A stretch of DNA of 64,000 nucleotides from NCBI RefSeq assembly GCF_900096975.1, contig NZ_FMYQ01000010.1:150691-214690 (forward strand), written 5' to 3'. The position numbers and the translations under genes were made by a program. The notes under the pieces were generated by a model. It was not told the origin of the DNA. It ran no database searches and saw only the letters and a list, made by a program, of their open reading frames with translations. Each line of letters opens with the position of its first letter. Within the stretch, counting starts at the first letter, position 1. Positions 8,380-17,968 of this stretch are shown in pieces. The stretch is from Paraburkholderia lycopersici. GTDB lineage: Bacteria; Pseudomonadota; Gammaproteobacteria; Burkholderiales; Burkholderiaceae.

Positions 8380-9201
8380 CTATTCGAGGAAGTGACGCGT
8401 CACCAGTTCGTTGAAGCGGGCCGCGTGCTCGATCTGCGTCCAGTGTCCGCATTGTCCGAACACGTGCAACTGCGCGCGCGGAATCAGGTCGATCAGGCGC
8501 AGCGAACTCGCGAGCGGGATCACGCGATCCTCGCGCCCGTGCACGATCAGCGTTTCGTGCGTCAACGCGCGAATGGCCGCCTCCGGGCTCGCGAGCGCCT
8601 CCACCCAGCGTTGCCGCGGCGCCGGGAACATCGCGGCGAACGCTTCCTGGTAGCCGGGCCGGATGCTCGCCTCGTAACGCAGCTTCGCCAGTTCGTCGTT
8701 CACGAGCGAGCGGTCGAACGCGAAGATGTCGAGCAACGCGCGCATGTTCGCGATCGACGGCGTGTAGCCCCACACCGCGTCGAGCCCTTCGGTGATCCGA
8801 AACGGCACGCCCGCGCTGCCCATCAGCACGAGCCGGCCGACCCGCTCCGGCGCGCGGATCGCCAGCGCGAGCGCAAGCCCGCCGCCGAACGAATTGCCTA
8901 CCACGTGCGCGCGTTCGACGCCGAGCGCGTCGAGCAGCCCGAGCACGTGCGTGACCCAATGGTCCATCGCGTAACGAAAGCCCTGCGGGCGATCCGTCTC
9001 GCCGAAGCCCACGATGTCGGGCGCAATCACGCGGAACGACTTCGCGAGCGCCGGCATCGTGAGCCGCCAGTTCGCGTAAGCGGTCACGCCCGGCCCGGAG
9101 CCGTGAATGAGCAGCACCGGCACGCCCTCGCCGACATCGTGATAGTTGGTCCGGATGCCGTCGACCACGATGCTGCGGCCGACTTCTGGATTGGTCTGCA
9201 T
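8380..9201 (-). CDS. dmpD: 2-hydroxymuconic semialdehyde hydrolase
   Basis: This is a 273-residue alpha/beta hydrolase of the meta-cleavage pathway. It splits 2-hydroxymuconic semialdehyde and its methyl homologues into 2-hydroxypenta-2,4-dienoate and formate or acetate. The oxyanion-loop motif HGSGPGVTAYANWR and the nucleophile elbow GNSFGGGLAL (Ser at about residue 104) are visible. So are the acid region HGREDRVIP and the catalytic histidine in FGQCGHWTQIEHA. Family members DmpD/XylF are about 280 residues. It is the last catabolic gene of the operon, following the tautomerase gene, whereas in the archetypal dmp order it follows dmpC. Confidence 0.9.
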   Translation of the reverse strand: MQTNPEVGRSIVVDGIRTNYHDVGEGVPVLLIHGSGPGVTAYANWRLTMPALAKSFRVIAPDIVGFGETDRPQGFRYAMDHWVTHVLGLLDALGVERAHVVGNSFGGGLALALAIRAPERVGRLVLMGSAGVPFRITEGLDAVWGYTPSIANMRALLDIFAFDRSLVNDELAKLRYEASIRPGYQEAFAAMFPAPRQRWVEALASPEAAIRALTHETLIVHGREDRVIPLASSLRLIDLIPRAQLHVFGQCGHWTQIEHAARFNELVTRHFLE

Positions 9202-9242
9202 GTTGGTTCCTGTGGTGCCTCTTTCGGGGGATGGAGCGCCGG

Positions 9243-9434
9243 TCAGCGTCCGCGCTTCTTCGCGCTCTGCCCGGCAATGCCGAAGTGCGCCTTCGGCATC
9301 TCGACGATCAGCACGCGCACGGACTCCAGCGGCGCGTCGATCGCGCGGTGAATCGCTTCGCTCACTTCGGCGATCAGCCGCTCCTTTTTCTCTTCGTCGC
9401 GGCCTTCGAGGATGTACAGATGGGCAATGGGCAC
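9243..9434 (-). CDS. dmpI: 4-oxalocrotonate tautomerase, GTG start
   Basis: This 63-residue enzyme converts the enol 4-oxalocrotonate to its keto isomer before decarboxylation. The start is a GTG at 9434 with AAGGAGG close upstream, so it is missed by ATG-only calling. After Met removal the N-terminal Pro1 is the general base. The other active-site residues also fall at their canonical positions: Arg11 (ILEGR), Arg39 (ESVR) and Phe50 (KAHF). The protein normally forms a hexamer. It lies 32 bases after dmpH and 41 before dmpD on the minus strand. Confidence 0.92.
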   Translation of the reverse strand: MPIAHLYILEGRDEEKKERLIAEVSEAIHRAIDAPLESVRVLIVEMPKAHFGIAGQSAKKRGR

Positions 9435-9466
9435 GGTGGCCTCCTTGTCGGATGAAGGAATACAGC

Positions 9467-10255
9467 TCAGACGAAGCGCAGGCCGGTCGAGCCCATGCCC
9501 TGCGCGCGCAACGTGACGTGGTCGCCTGCCGCGACCGCCACGGCCTCGGTGATGCCGCCGGAAAGGATCAGGCTGCCCGCCGGAATCGATTCGCCGCGTG
9601 CGCCGAGATGGTTCGCGAGCATCGCGACGGCCGCGGCCGGATGGCCGAGCACTGCCGCGCCCGCGCCGAACGCCACCGGCTCGCCGTTCTTCTCCAGCAC
9701 GATGCCGAGCGTGCGCAGATCGACGCCCTCGACGGCGAGCGGCTGGCCGCCCACGACGAAGCGCGCCGCCGACGTGTTGTCGGCCACGACGCTCTTCAGG
9801 TCGAAGCGAAAGTCGCGATAGCGGCTGTCGATCACCTCGATGCCCGGAATCACGAAGTCGGTCGCGGCGAGCACCGCGCCGATGTGGCAGCCCGGCCCCT
9901 TCAACTCGGCCTTCGTGACGAACGCGATCTCGGGCTCCACCTTCGGATGGATTAGTTCGGATACCTTGCAGATTCCGCCATCGGCAACGCCGAACGTATC
10001 GACGAGATAGCCGAACACCGGCGTTTCGACGCCCATCTGCCGCATCTTCGCGTGCGACGTGAGCCCCGCCTTGTAGCCGACGATGCGCGCGCCGCGCGCA
10101 AGCTGGCGGCGGCGCAGCGCGTCCTGCACCGCATAGGCGTCGTCCCAGTCCATGTCGGGGTGCGTGTCGGTGATCTTCGGCGTATCGCGCGCTTCGAGCG
10201 CGCAATCGTCGAGATGCTTCGCCAGCGACTCGATCGTTTCATTCGACAGCTTCAT
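9467..10255 (-). CDS. dmpH: 4-oxalocrotonate decarboxylase
   Basis: This 262-residue metal-dependent decarboxylase acts after the tautomerase and yields 2-hydroxypenta-2,4-dienoate. The family blocks are [37 protein letters not shown] with the Glu metal ligands, and [20 protein letters not shown]. The paralogous hydratase DmpE lies four genes upstream. The two are separated by the [10 protein letters not shown] (decarboxylase) versus QPKAEGEIAF (hydratase) form of the central motif and by position in the operon. The start ATG overlaps the dmpG stop as ATGA, and GGAAGGAGG provides the ribosome site. Confidence 0.9.
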   Translation of the reverse strand: MKLSNETIESLAKHLDDCALEARDTPKITDTHPDMDWDDAYAVQDALRRRQLARGARIVGYKAGLTSHAKMRQMGVETPVFGYLVDTFGVADGGICKVSELIHPKVEPEIAFVTKAELKGPGCHIGAVLAATDFVIPGIEVIDSRYRDFRFDLKSVVADNTSAARFVVGGQPLAVEGVDLRTLGIVLEKNGEPVAFGAGAAVLGHPAAAVAMLANHLGARGESIPAGSLILSGGITEAVAVAAGDHVTLRAQGMGSTGLRFV

Positions 10256-11298
10256 GCAGCCTCCTTCCTGGCACCCGCCCGGCGTTGCCGCGCAAGCGTG
10301 AGCGCCGTGTCCTCGATCATGTCCTCCTGGCCGCCGACCATCTTGCGACGGCCCAGTTCGACGAGGATGTCGCGCGACGACACGCCGTACTTCGCCGCCG
10401 CGCGCTTCGCGAACAGCAGGAACGAGCCGTACACGCCGGCGTAGCCGAGCGTGAGCGCGTCGCGGTCGATACGGATCGGGAAGTCCATCATCGGCACGAC
10501 GAGATCCTCGGCGACGTCCTGGATCTTCCACACGTCGACGCCCGTTTCGATGCCCATGCGGTCGCACACGGCCACGAACACTTCGAGCGGCGTGTTGCCC
10601 GCGCCCGCGCCGAGGCCCGCCGCCGCGCCGTCGATGCGGTTCGCGCCCACCTCGATTGCGGCAATCGAGTTCGCGACGCCCATCGCAAGGTTGTGGTGGC
10701 CGTGAAAACCGAGTTCCGTCTTCGGATCGAGCGCGTCGCGCACCGCGCCAAGGCGCGCCTTCACGTCGTCGGGCAGCATGTAGCCCGCCGAATCGGTGAT
10801 GTAGACGCAGTTCGCGCCGTAGCCCTCCATCAGCTTCGCCTGCTTGACGAGCCCTTCGGGGCTGTTCATGTGGCTCATCATCAGGAAGCCGACCGTGTCC
10901 ATCTCGAGCTTGCGCGCGAACGTGATGTGCTGCTCCGACACGTCGGCCTCGGTGCAATGCGTCGCGACGCGGATCGTGTGGACGCCGAGTTCGTGCGCCA
11001 TCTTCAGGTGATCGACGGTGCCGATGCCCGGCAACAGCAGCGCGGACACCTTCGCGCGCTTGAGCAGCGGGATCACGGCGCCGAGGTATTCCTCGTCGCT
11101 GTGCGCGGGAAAGCCGTAATTGACCGACGCGCCGCCAAGCCCGTCGCCATGCGTGACCTCGATGAGCGGCACGCCCGCTTCGTCGAGGCCACGCGCGACC
11201 GAGCGCATCTGGTCGAGGGTCATCTGGTGACGCTTCGGGTGCATACCGTCACGCAGCGTCATGTCGTGGACGGTGATTCGTTTGCCTTGGAGATTCAT
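10252..11298 (-). CDS. dmpG: 4-hydroxy-2-oxovalerate aldolase
   Basis: This 348-residue aldolase cleaves 4-hydroxy-2-oxovalerate into pyruvate and acetaldehyde. The HMG-CoA-lyase-like TIM barrel starts with [20 protein letters not shown], which contains the catalytic Arg-Asp pair and the catalytic His. The metal-binding [18 protein letters not shown] and the [20 protein letters not shown] segment follow, and a C-terminal helical communication domain ends the protein. In known members it forms a complex with DmpF that channels acetaldehyde directly. Here dmpF lies just upstream (37-base gap) and dmpH overlaps its stop. Confidence 0.95.
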   Translation of the reverse strand: MNLQGKRITVHDMTLRDGMHPKRHQMTLDQMRSVARGLDEAGVPLIEVTHGDGLGGASVNYGFPAHSDEEYLGAVIPLLKRAKVSALLLPGIGTVDHLKMAHELGVHTIRVATHCTEADVSEQHITFARKLEMDTVGFLMMSHMNSPEGLVKQAKLMEGYGANCVYITDSAGYMLPDDVKARLGAVRDALDPKTELGFHGHHNLAMGVANSIAAIEVGANRIDGAAAGLGAGAGNTPLEVFVAVCDRMGIETGVDVWKIQDVAEDLVVPMMDFPIRIDRDALTLGYAGVYGSFLLFAKRAAAKYGVSSRDILVELGRRKMVGGQEDMIEDTALTLARQRRAGARKEAA

Positions 11299-11335
11299 AT
11301 CGATTCCCTATGGATCGCGGAAATTCGCGGAAAAA

Positions 11336-12259
11336 TCACGCCGTGACACGCTCGACCGGCGCAAGCGTGATGCGGCCCGCGAGCAGTTCTTCGGCGAACA
11401 TCTCGGCGGTCCGCGCGGCGGCGGCCGTCATGATGTCGAGGTTGCCGGCATAGCGCGGCAGGTAGTCGCCGAGCCCTTCCACTTCGAGAAAGACCGACAC
11501 GCGGTGGCCGTCGAACACCGGCCCGTTCACGAGCCGATAGCCGGGCACGTAGCGCTGCACGTCGGCGATCATCGCGTTCACCGACTCGACGATGCGCGCC
11601 TCGTCGGGCGTGCCTTCGGTCAGGCAATGCACGGTGTCGCGCATGATGAGCGGCGGCTCGGCCGGGTTGATGACGATGATCGCCTTGCCGCGCTTCGCGC
11701 CGCCGACCTGCGCAACCGCCGACGCCGTGGTGCGCGTGAATTCGTCGATGTTTTTGCGCGTGCCGGGACCGACCGAGCGCGACGACACGGTCGCCACGAT
11801 CTCCGCGTAATCGACGGGCTGCACGCGCGAGATCGCGCGCACCATCGGAATGGTCGCCTGGCCGCCGCACGTCACCATGTTGACGTTCATCTCGCGCCGG
11901 CCGATGTGCTCCTTCAGGTTGACGGGCGGCACGCAGTACGGGCCGATCGCGGCCGGCGTGAGATCGACCATCATCACGCCGAGCGCGTTGAGCTTGCGGC
12001 TGTTTTCCGCGTGAACGTAGGCGCTCGTCGCGTCGAACGCGATCTGCACATTGTCGGCCTTCACGTGCGGCACGAGGCCGTCCACGCCGTCGGCGGTCGT
12101 CTTGAGGCCCAGTTCGCGCGCCTTCTTCAGGCCGTCCGATTCGGGATCGATGCCGACCATCCACACGGGTTCGAGCACGGGGCTGCGCATGAGCTTGGCG
12201 AGCAGGTCGGTGCCGATGTTGCCAGGCCCGATCAGCGCGCAACGGATTTTCTGTGTCAT
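11336..12259 (-). CDS. dmpF: acetaldehyde dehydrogenase (acylating)
   Basis: This 307-residue NAD- and CoA-dependent enzyme converts acetaldehyde from DmpG into acetyl-CoA. The Rossmann start [20 protein letters not shown] and the catalytic cysteine in [16 protein letters not shown] (about residue 130) are visible. The C-terminal [20 protein letters not shown] is typical of the DmpF/BphJ family. Its partner aldolase gene follows immediately. With dmpG it closes the pathway, delivering pyruvate and acetyl-CoA to the TCA cycle. The upstream gap to dmpE is 54 bases, consistent with one transcript. Confidence 0.95.
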   Translation of the reverse strand: MTQKIRCALIGPGNIGTDLLAKLMRSPVLEPVWMVGIDPESDGLKKARELGLKTTADGVDGLVPHVKADNVQIAFDATSAYVHAENSRKLNALGVMMVDLTPAAIGPYCVPPVNLKEHIGRREMNVNMVTCGGQATIPMVRAISRVQPVDYAEIVATVSSRSVGPGTRKNIDEFTRTTASAVAQVGGAKRGKAIIVINPAEPPLIMRDTVHCLTEGTPDEARIVESVNAMIADVQRYVPGYRLVNGPVFDGHRVSVFLEVEGLGDYLPRYAGNLDIMTAAAARTAEMFAEELLAGRITLAPVERVTA

Positions 12260-12313
12260 TGCAATGTCCTTGGGAATATCGATGGGATGCCGTATCGAAG
12301 CGATCCAGGCGAA

Positions 12314-13096
12314 CTACGCGAAGCGCACCGAGCAGGCGCCGATGCCGCCGATCGATACGCGGAAGCTGTCGCCCGCCGCGACCGGCGCCATCGCGGCCAG
12401 TGCGCCGGAGAGGATCACCTCGCCCGCCTTGAGCGGAATGCCGAGTTCGCCGAGCGTGTTCGCGAGCCACGCGACGGCGTTCGCGGGCGAGCCGAGCGCC
12501 GCCGCGCCCGCGCCGGTGCCGATCACTTCGCCGTTCTTCTCCAGCACCATGCCGCAGGTGGCGAGATCGACGCGGCGCAGGCTCACCGCCTGGTCGCCGA
12601 GCGCGAATACGCCGCATGACGCGTTGTCCGCCACGGTGTCGCCGATCTTGATCTTCCAGTCGCGAATGCGCGAATCGACGATCTCGAAGCACGGCATCAC
12701 GCATTCGGTGGCCGCGAGCACCATCGCGTTCGTGATGCCGGGCCCCAGCAGGTCGCGCTTGAGGATGAACGCGATCTCGCCTTCGGCTTTCGGCTGGATC
12801 AGCGTGTCGAGCGGGATGCGTTCGCCCTCGCCGTACACCATGCCGGACAGCAGATAGCCGAAATCGGGCTGGTAGACGCCCAGCATGTCCATCACCGCCT
12901 TCGAGGTGACGCCGATCTTCTTGCCGACGACGGTTTCGCCGGCGTCGAGCCGCCGCTGCACGAAGCGTTGCTGGATGCGGTAGGCGTCGCGCACCGAAAG
13001 GTCTTCGTGCTGCGAGGTCAGCGGCGCGACGGCTTCGCGGGCGACGAACGCGTCGTAGAGCCGGTCGCCCAGCGTTTCGATCAACGTGGTTTCCAT
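12314..13096 (-). CDS. dmpE: 2-oxopent-4-enoate hydratase
   Basis: This 260-residue hydratase adds water to 2-hydroxypenta-2,4-dienoate to give 4-hydroxy-2-oxovalerate. The start at 13096 (METTLIETLGDRLYDAFVAR) fits the 261-residue length of known DmpE. The family signature is GKKIGVTSKAVMDMLGVYQP, with QPKAEGEIAFILKRDLLGPG carrying the metal-binding glutamates and CFEIVDSRIRDWKIKIGDTV following. The upstream open frame extending to 14416 is an antisense-free shadow of dmpC and is not part of the gene. It sits between dmpC and dmpF. Confidence 0.92.
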   Translation of the reverse strand: METTLIETLGDRLYDAFVAREAVAPLTSQHEDLSVRDAYRIQQRFVQRRLDAGETVVGKKIGVTSKAVMDMLGVYQPDFGYLLSGMVYGEGERIPLDTLIQPKAEGEIAFILKRDLLGPGITNAMVLAATECVMPCFEIVDSRIRDWKIKIGDTVADNASCGVFALGDQAVSLRRVDLATCGMVLEKNGEVIGTGAGAAALGSPANAVAWLANTLGELGIPLKAGEVILSGALAAMAPVAAGDSFRVSIGGIGACSVRFA

Positions 13097-13125
13097 AGGT
13101 AATCCGAAATAGTTCAACGGGTTCG

Positions 13126-14637
13126 TCAGAGCTTCACGCAGATGTTCTTGAGTTCGGTGTAGAACTCGAGCGAATGCACGCCCCCTTCGCGGCCGATGCC
13201 CGACTGCTTCGCGCCGCCGAACGCCGTGCGCAGATCGCGCAGGAACCACGAGTTGACCCACGCGATGCCGACCTCGATCGCCGCCGCGACGCGATGCGCG
13301 CGAGAAAGATTCGTTGTCCAGATCGCAGTGGCGAGACCGTACGCATTCGCGTTTGCGCGGCCCACGACTTCGGCTTCGGAATCGAACGGCATCACGAGCG
13401 CGCACGGGCCGAAGATCTCCTCGCGCGCGATCGGCGAGTCGTCGCCGAGGCCAGTCCACAGCGTAGGCTGCACCCACGCGCCCTCGCGCAGATTGGCCGG
13501 CAGGTCGGGCACGCCGCCGCCGGTCACGACCGTCGCGCCCAGCTCGACCGCTTTGCGGTAGTACGACAGCACCTTGTTGCGATGCTCGTGGCTGATGAGC
13601 GGGCCGATGCCCGTGGCGGCCTCCTCGGGACGGCCAGGACGCAGGCGCTCGGCGCCTTCCTTGAGCGCGGCCACGAAGCGCTCGAAAATCGGCCGCTCGA
13701 CGTAGACGCGCTCCGTGCCGAGGCACACCTGGCCCGCGTTCGAGAAGCACGAGCGCAACGTGCCTTCGATAGCGGCATCGAAGTCGCAGTCGGCGAACAC
13801 GATCGCCGCGTTCTTGCCGCCCATCTCCAGGCTGACCGGGCGGGCGCCGTCGGCGGCTGCTTTCATGATTGCAGCGCCCGTACGCGTTTCGCCCGTGAAC
13901 GTGATCGCGTTCACGCCCGGATGCGTCGTCACGAACTCGCCCGCCGAGCCGGGCCCAAAGCCGTGTACGACGTTGTAGACGCCGCGCGGCACGCCCGCCG
14001 CGTTCATCACTTCGCCGAGCAGCGCGGCCGTCTGCGGCGTCTCTTCCGAGGGCTTGACGACCACCGTGTTGCCGCACGCGAGCGCCGGGCCGACCTTCCA
14101 CGTCATCAGCAGCAGCGGCAGATTCCACGGGCAGATCACGCCGACCACGCCGACCGGCCGGCGAATCGCATAGTTGAGCGCGCCCGCGCCGTCCGGCGTC
14201 GCCATCTCGAAGCTCTCGGCTGGCACGTTCTTCACGACGTCCGCGAAGACCTTGAAGTTCGCCGCGCCGCGCGGGATGTCGATGTGCCGCGCGAGACTCA
14301 CGGGCTTGCCCGTGTCGGCCACTTCGGCTGCGAGGAAGTCGTCGAAGCGGCGCTCGATGCCGTCCGCCACCGCGTACAGCAGATCGACGCGCTGCGCGAT
14401 GGTCAGGCCGCCCCACGGCCCGGCCAGCGCGGCGCGCGCGGCGCGCACGGCGGCATCGACGTCCTCGCGGCTCGCCTCGGCCACGCGCGCGATCAGCGCG
14501 TTGTCGAGCGGCGAGCGCTTGTCGAACCAGCGCCCGCTGTCGCGGTACTCGCCGTCGATGAAGTTGCGGACCGGCTTTGCGCCGGCCTGGCTGCCTGGTT
14601 CGCCGCGCACGGCGGCGGTCGGTTCTGTTTCGTACAT
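13126..14637 (-). CDS. dmpC: 2-hydroxymuconic semialdehyde dehydrogenase
   Basis: This 503-residue aldehyde dehydrogenase oxidises the ring-cleavage product to 4-oxalocrotonate, entering the NAD-dependent branch of the meta pathway. The ALDH motifs appear in order: GVVGVICPWNLPLLLMTWKV, KPSEETPQTA, the base Glu in VSLEMGGKNAAIVF, and the nucleophile Cys in NAGQVCLGTERVYVER. EEIFGPCALVMPF comes near the end. The N-terminus reads RNFIDGEYRDSGRWFDKRSP; about 22 residues before it are variable, so the true start could lie a little downstream of 14637. It follows the GlcG-like gene by 88 bases. Confidence 0.93.
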   Translation of the reverse strand: MYETEPTAAVRGEPGSQAGAKPVRNFIDGEYRDSGRWFDKRSPLDNALIARVAEASREDVDAAVRAARAALAGPWGGLTIAQRVDLLYAVADGIERRFDDFLAAEVADTGKPVSLARHIDIPRGAANFKVFADVVKNVPAESFEMATPDGAGALNYAIRRPVGVVGVICPWNLPLLLMTWKVGPALACGNTVVVKPSEETPQTAALLGEVMNAAGVPRGVYNVVHGFGPGSAGEFVTTHPGVNAITFTGETRTGAAIMKAAADGARPVSLEMGGKNAAIVFADCDFDAAIEGTLRSCFSNAGQVCLGTERVYVERPIFERFVAALKEGAERLRPGRPEEAATGIGPLISHEHRNKVLSYYRKAVELGATVVTGGGVPDLPANLREGAWVQPTLWTGLGDDSPIAREEIFGPCALVMPFDSEAEVVGRANANAYGLATAIWTTNLSRAHRVAAAIEVGIAWVNSWFLRDLRTAFGGAKQSGIGREGGVHSLEFYTELKNICVKL

Positions 14638-14725
14638 GATCGTTCCAGCGAAGTTGTCGAGTTGTTATCGAGTTGTCGTCGAGGTTGTCGTAGTCGGGAG
14701 GTTGAAAAAATGCCGCCGCAGTCCG

Positions 14726-15175
14726 TCAAGGCCCCGCGAGCCCGAGCGCTTCGAGGCCCGCGCGCGCGCAGGCTTCGTCCTGCGACTCGCTGCCGCCCGA
14801 CACGCCGATGCCGCCGATGCACCCGCCGTCCTCGACGACGGGCAGGCCGCCGCCGAACGCGACGAACCGCGGACGCAGCACGATGCCTTCGCGCACGGCC
14901 GCCGAATGCGCCTGCAGCTCGTCGTGCCAGCGGCCTGTCGGCAGGCCGAAGCTCGCCGCCGTATAGGCCTTGTCGATGGCGATGTCGATCGAATGCAGCG
15001 GCGCGCCGGGCATCCGGACGGACGCGGCGAGATGCCCGGCCGCATCGACCACCGCCACGTTCACGCGCACGCCGAGCCGGACGGCCTCGCGCGCGGCGGA
15101 CTCGACGGCGCGCTGGGCAGCGGGCCAGTCGATCGCGCGCGCCGCCACGCTATGCCCGGAAACGGTGGAGTTCAT
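14726..15175 (-). CDS. GlcG/HbpS-family protein in the phenol operon
   Basis: This 149-residue soluble protein belongs to the GlcG/HbpS heme-degrading-like family (DUF336): VRVNVAVVDAAGHLAASVRM, SIDIAIDKAYTAASFGLPTG, and the glycine-rich IGGIGVSGGSESQDEACARA. The start at 15175 has AAAGGAG upstream. Family members bind heme or act as uncharacterised accessory proteins. In several aromatic operons of Betaproteobacteria a similar gene lies between the extradiol dioxygenase and the dehydrogenase, as here. It is absent from the archetypal dmp operon. A protective role for the iron enzymes is possible but is speculation. Confidence 0.8.
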   Translation of the reverse strand: MNSTVSGHSVAARAIDWPAAQRAVESAAREAVRLGVRVNVAVVDAAGHLAASVRMPGAPLHSIDIAIDKAYTAASFGLPTGRWHDELQAHSAAVREGIVLRPRFVAFGGGLPVVEDGGCIGGIGVSGGSESQDEACARAGLEALGLAGP

Positions 15176-15197
15176 CGCGCACGCTCCTTTTTTTGCA

Positions 15198-16142
15198 TCA
15201 GGTGTACACCGTGGTGAACGCTTCGTTGAGTTCACCCGAGTGATAGAAGATGGCGCGGCCGATCTCGTCGCCGGTCCACGTCGTGACCGGACGGTCCGGC
15301 TGCGCGAGATAGCCGAGCCCCGCGAAGGTCTCGTTGCGGTTGCCGCTCGGATCGAAGAAGTAGATCGTCGTGCCGCGCGTGATGCCGTGCCGCGTCGGCG
15401 CGACGTCGATCTTCACCTTGTTCTTCGCCATGACGTCGGCGGACTTCAGCACGTCGGACCAGTCGTCGAGGAAGAACGCAATGTGGTGCAGACCATTGCG
15501 CGGCCCGCCGACGAACGCGATGTCGTGCGGCGTCGAACTGCGGAACAGCCACGTCGCCGCCTGAACGCTGTGGTCGGGGCCGACCATCAACTGCTCGGCC
15601 AGGTGGAAGTCGAGACATTGCTCCATGAAGCGCGTGTTGTCCGCGACGCGGTTCACGCCCCGCTCCGGATCGAGCTCGCACATCAGCAGCGCGTGGTCGA
15701 GCCAGTGGACCGCCGAACCCTGCACGCCGTCGGGCCACGGATCGGGATTGAGCGAGCCGACGTCGGTGCCCACCTGTTCCTTGTGCGCGTAGAGACGCAT
15801 CTCGTGCCCGCTCGGCAGATTGAACTTCAGCGTGCGGCCGACCGCGGGCAGGCTGCCTTCGGGCAGCATTTCGGTGGGGGTGCCGTAGGCCTCGATGCGC
15901 GCCTGCAACGCGTCGAGATCGGCGTCCTTCTCGACCTTGTAGGCGATGTGCCTGAGCCCCGCCTCCTCCGAGGGGCTCAAAATCAGCGAGTATTTGTCCC
16001 ACTCGTCCCAGCATTTCAGATAGACGTTGCCCGCGCTGTCGCGCATTGTCACCTTCAGGCCCAGCACCCGCTCGTAATGCCGAAGCGCCGCATCCATGTC
16101 CATGACCTTGAGGTTGACATGGCCGATACGCATCACACCCAT
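15198..16142 (-). CDS. dmpB: catechol 2,3-dioxygenase (extradiol)
   Basis: This 314-residue ring-cleavage enzyme converts catechol to 2-hydroxymuconic semialdehyde using Fe(II). It has two vicinal-oxygen-chelate modules. The N-terminal one starts [20 protein letters not shown]. The catalytic C-terminal one carries the Fe ligands His in [13 protein letters not shown], His in [13 protein letters not shown] and Glu in [12 protein letters not shown]. XylE and DmpB are 307 residues. The start at 16142 is set by GGAGGAGA; it adds three residues before MRIGH. It overlaps the ferredoxin gene by ten bases, typical because the ferredoxin reactivates this enzyme. Confidence 0.95.
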   Translation of the reverse strand: MGVMRIGHVNLKVMDMDAALRHYERVLGLKVTMRDSAGNVYLKCWDEWDKYSLILSPSEEAGLRHIAYKVEKDADLDALQARIEAYGTPTEMLPEGSLPAVGRTLKFNLPSGHEMRLYAHKEQVGTDVGSLNPDPWPDGVQGSAVHWLDHALLMCELDPERGVNRVADNTRFMEQCLDFHLAEQLMVGPDHSVQAATWLFRSSTPHDIAFVGGPRNGLHHIAFFLDDWSDVLKSADVMAKNKVKIDVAPTRHGITRGTTIYFFDPSGNRNETFAGLGYLAQPDRPVTTWTGDEIGRAIFYHSGELNEAFTTVYT

Positions 16143-16516
16143 GATGTGTCTCCTCCAGACTGCTTTGTTGAAATGGGGACGGCCGCGAGGGCGCATCCCT
16201 TGAAAAACGGCTTCTGCATCTTTCCCGCCACTTCGAGTTCGACGTCGCCGAGCGGCGCGACGCGGCACGCGAGCGTATAGCCCGCGCATTCTTCCTCCAC
16301 GCTCACGTGCGCGCGGCTGACGGGCCCGAGCTTGCAGACCTCGCCGCGCAGCACGCGCACCTTGCACACGCCGCAGCCGCCGTTCAGGCAGCCGACCGGA
16401 ATGCCGCGCCGGCCCAGTTGCGCCATTGCCGCGAGCAGCGACTGGCCGGGCGGGCACGGGAAACGCTCGCCGGTCTGCACGACCGTGACGGTGGCTTTCG
16501 TGTCGCTCGCGCCCAT
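16133..16516 (-). CDS. dmpQ: [2Fe-2S] ferredoxin reactivating catechol 2,3-dioxygenase
   Basis: This is a 127-residue plant-type ferredoxin of the DmpQ/XylT group, which re-reduces oxidised iron in catechol 2,3-dioxygenase. The cluster ligands are seen in [15 protein letters not shown] (C-x4-C-x2-C) with the distant fourth Cys in [12 protein letters not shown]. The N-terminus [20 protein letters not shown] is the usual beta-grasp. The C-terminal extension beyond residue 95 is longer than in the smallest family members. The gene starts one base after the dmpP stop, with AAGGTG as ribosome site, and its end overlaps dmpB. Confidence 0.9.
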   Translation of the reverse strand: MGASDTKATVTVVQTGERFPCPPGQSLLAAMAQLGRRGIPVGCLNGGCGVCKVRVLRGEVCKLGPVSRAHVSVEEECAGYTLACRVAPLGDVELEVAGKMQKPFFKGCALAAVPISTKQSGGDTSWV

Positions 16517-16517
16517 G

Positions 16518-17582
16518 TCACACCTTGCGAAAGAGCGGGCTGCGGACCTGCTGCACGTCCGCCGCCGAGATGAACTTCTCGTGATAAATGTCGCGCTCGA
16601 AGAGGCGACCCTGCATGAGCGTCGAGATGCACGCGTCGATCATCGCGGGCGGTCCGCACAGATACGCCTGATGGCCCGCGAAGTCGTTGCCGAAATGCGC
16701 CTTCGCGACTTCGTGGACGAAACCCTGCCCGACGTCCGCGCCCGCTTCGGCCGCGCCTTCGGACAACGCAGGCAGGTAGGTGAAGTTCGGATAGCGCTTG
16801 CTCAGCGCGCGAAACTCGTCGTCGTAGTAAAGCTCGGCGGCGCTGCGCTGACCGTAGACCAGCGTGATCGGCACGGTCGCGCCCTGCGCGAGCAGATCAA
16901 GGATCATCGAGCGCGGGCTCGACAATCCCGAGCCGCCCGCCATGAAAATCATCGGCCGGCCCGCGGACTTGCGCGCGAAGAAACGCCCATACGGGCCGGA
17001 CAGATGCAGCCGGTCGCCGACGGCAAGCTTTTCGTGCAGCCACGCGGTGCCGAGGCCGCCGGGCACCTGCCGCACGTTCAGCTCGATCTCGCCGGTTGCC
17101 GCGACGTCGGCCGGCGCGTTCGCGATCGAGAATGCGCGCGTTTGCGCGATGCCCGGAATCGTCAGTTGAACGTACTGTCCCGCCTGGAAATGCAGCGGAC
17201 GGTCGAGTTTCAGGCGAATCGCCTTGATGGTCGGCGTGAGCTGCACGATACGCACGGCCTCGCCCTCGAAGTCCCGCACGGGGATGATCTCGGCGTCGGG
17301 GTCTTCGTCCACGTCGGCCTCGATCACAGTGTCCGCCTGCAGCGTCGCGCAGCAGGCGAGCGCCTTGCCCTCCTCGCGCTCGAAGTCCATCAGCGCGAAC
17401 GGGTTCGCGTCGCCGAGGTCGGCCTCGCCTGCGAGGATCTCGACCTTGCAGGTCCCGCACAGGCCGTGACAGCACGCGTGCGGAATGTAGATGCCCTGGC
17501 GCAGCGCCGCGTCGAGGATGGTCTGCCCTTCCTCGACCTCGATCGTCGCGCCCAGCGGCTCGATGGTCAGTTGGTGACTCAT
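16518..17582 (-). CDS. dmpP: phenol hydroxylase reductase component P5
   Basis: This 354-residue reductase transfers electrons from NAD(P)H through FAD and a [2Fe-2S] cluster to the diiron oxygenase. The N-terminal ferredoxin domain shows HACCHGLCGTCKVEILAG and the distal LACCAT. The FAD-binding domain has TRAFSIANAP, and the nucleotide-binding domain has MIFMAGGSGLSSPRSMI with a terminal YLCGPPAMIDACISTLM. DmpP has 353 residues. It lies at the 3' end of the hydroxylase genes, tightly linked to dmpO (13-base gap) and dmpQ (1-base gap). Confidence 0.95.
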   Translation of the reverse strand: MSHQLTIEPLGATIEVEEGQTILDAALRQGIYIPHACCHGLCGTCKVEILAGEADLGDANPFALMDFEREEGKALACCATLQADTVIEADVDEDPDAEIIPVRDFEGEAVRIVQLTPTIKAIRLKLDRPLHFQAGQYVQLTIPGIAQTRAFSIANAPADVAATGEIELNVRQVPGGLGTAWLHEKLAVGDRLHLSGPYGRFFARKSAGRPMIFMAGGSGLSSPRSMILDLLAQGATVPITLVYGQRSAAELYYDDEFRALSKRYPNFTYLPALSEGAAEAGADVGQGFVHEVAKAHFGNDFAGHQAYLCGPPAMIDACISTLMQGRLFERDIYHEKFISAADVQQVRSPLFRKV

Positions 17583-17595
17583 GTGCGTCCTTCCT

Positions 17596-17952
17596 TCAGC
17601 TGCGCGATCCGCCGATGCCTTCGAGGCCCGGCGTCCTGAAGCGGATCAGGTCCTTGTGGCCGACGCCGTTTTCCGCGAGGCTCTTCGCGGGATCGGGCGT
17701 CCACGGCCGGCCCGACTTGAACCACTGCACGCGGCTCCAGTCGATCTTCGCGAAGTCCGGGTGATAGCCGTAGATGCCGGGCAGCACCTGCGCGGCGAGC
17801 GCGCCGAACGGCATGTCGGGCGGCAGCGGCAGGCAGAACGGCGCCGGGAACATCAGGTGGTCCTCCCAGCCGACGTAGACGAGCGGCGCCGGAAACTTCT
17901 CCACGGCGTCCTTGGGCGGGAAATCGTAGGGTTTGAGCGCGATGACGGTCAC
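17596..17952 (-). CDS. dmpO: phenol hydroxylase component P4
   Basis: This is a 118-residue small (gamma) subunit of the diiron hydroxylase. It begins TVIALKPYDFPPKDAVEKF and contains the family blocks YVGWEDHLMFPAPFCLPLPP and LPGIYGYHPDFAKIDWSRVQ. With DmpL and DmpN it forms the oxygenase core; P4 is reported to matter for iron acquisition by the complex. The ORF length equals that of known DmpO (119). Gaps of 16 and 13 bases to dmpN and dmpP show a single transcript. Confidence 0.93.
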   Translation of the reverse strand: MTVIALKPYDFPPKDAVEKFPAPLVYVGWEDHLMFPAPFCLPLPPDMPFGALAAQVLPGIYGYHPDFAKIDWSRVQWFKSGRPWTPDPAKSLAENGVGHKDLIRFRTPGLEGIGGSRS

Positions 17953-17968
17953 GATGGTCTCCCTTGTC

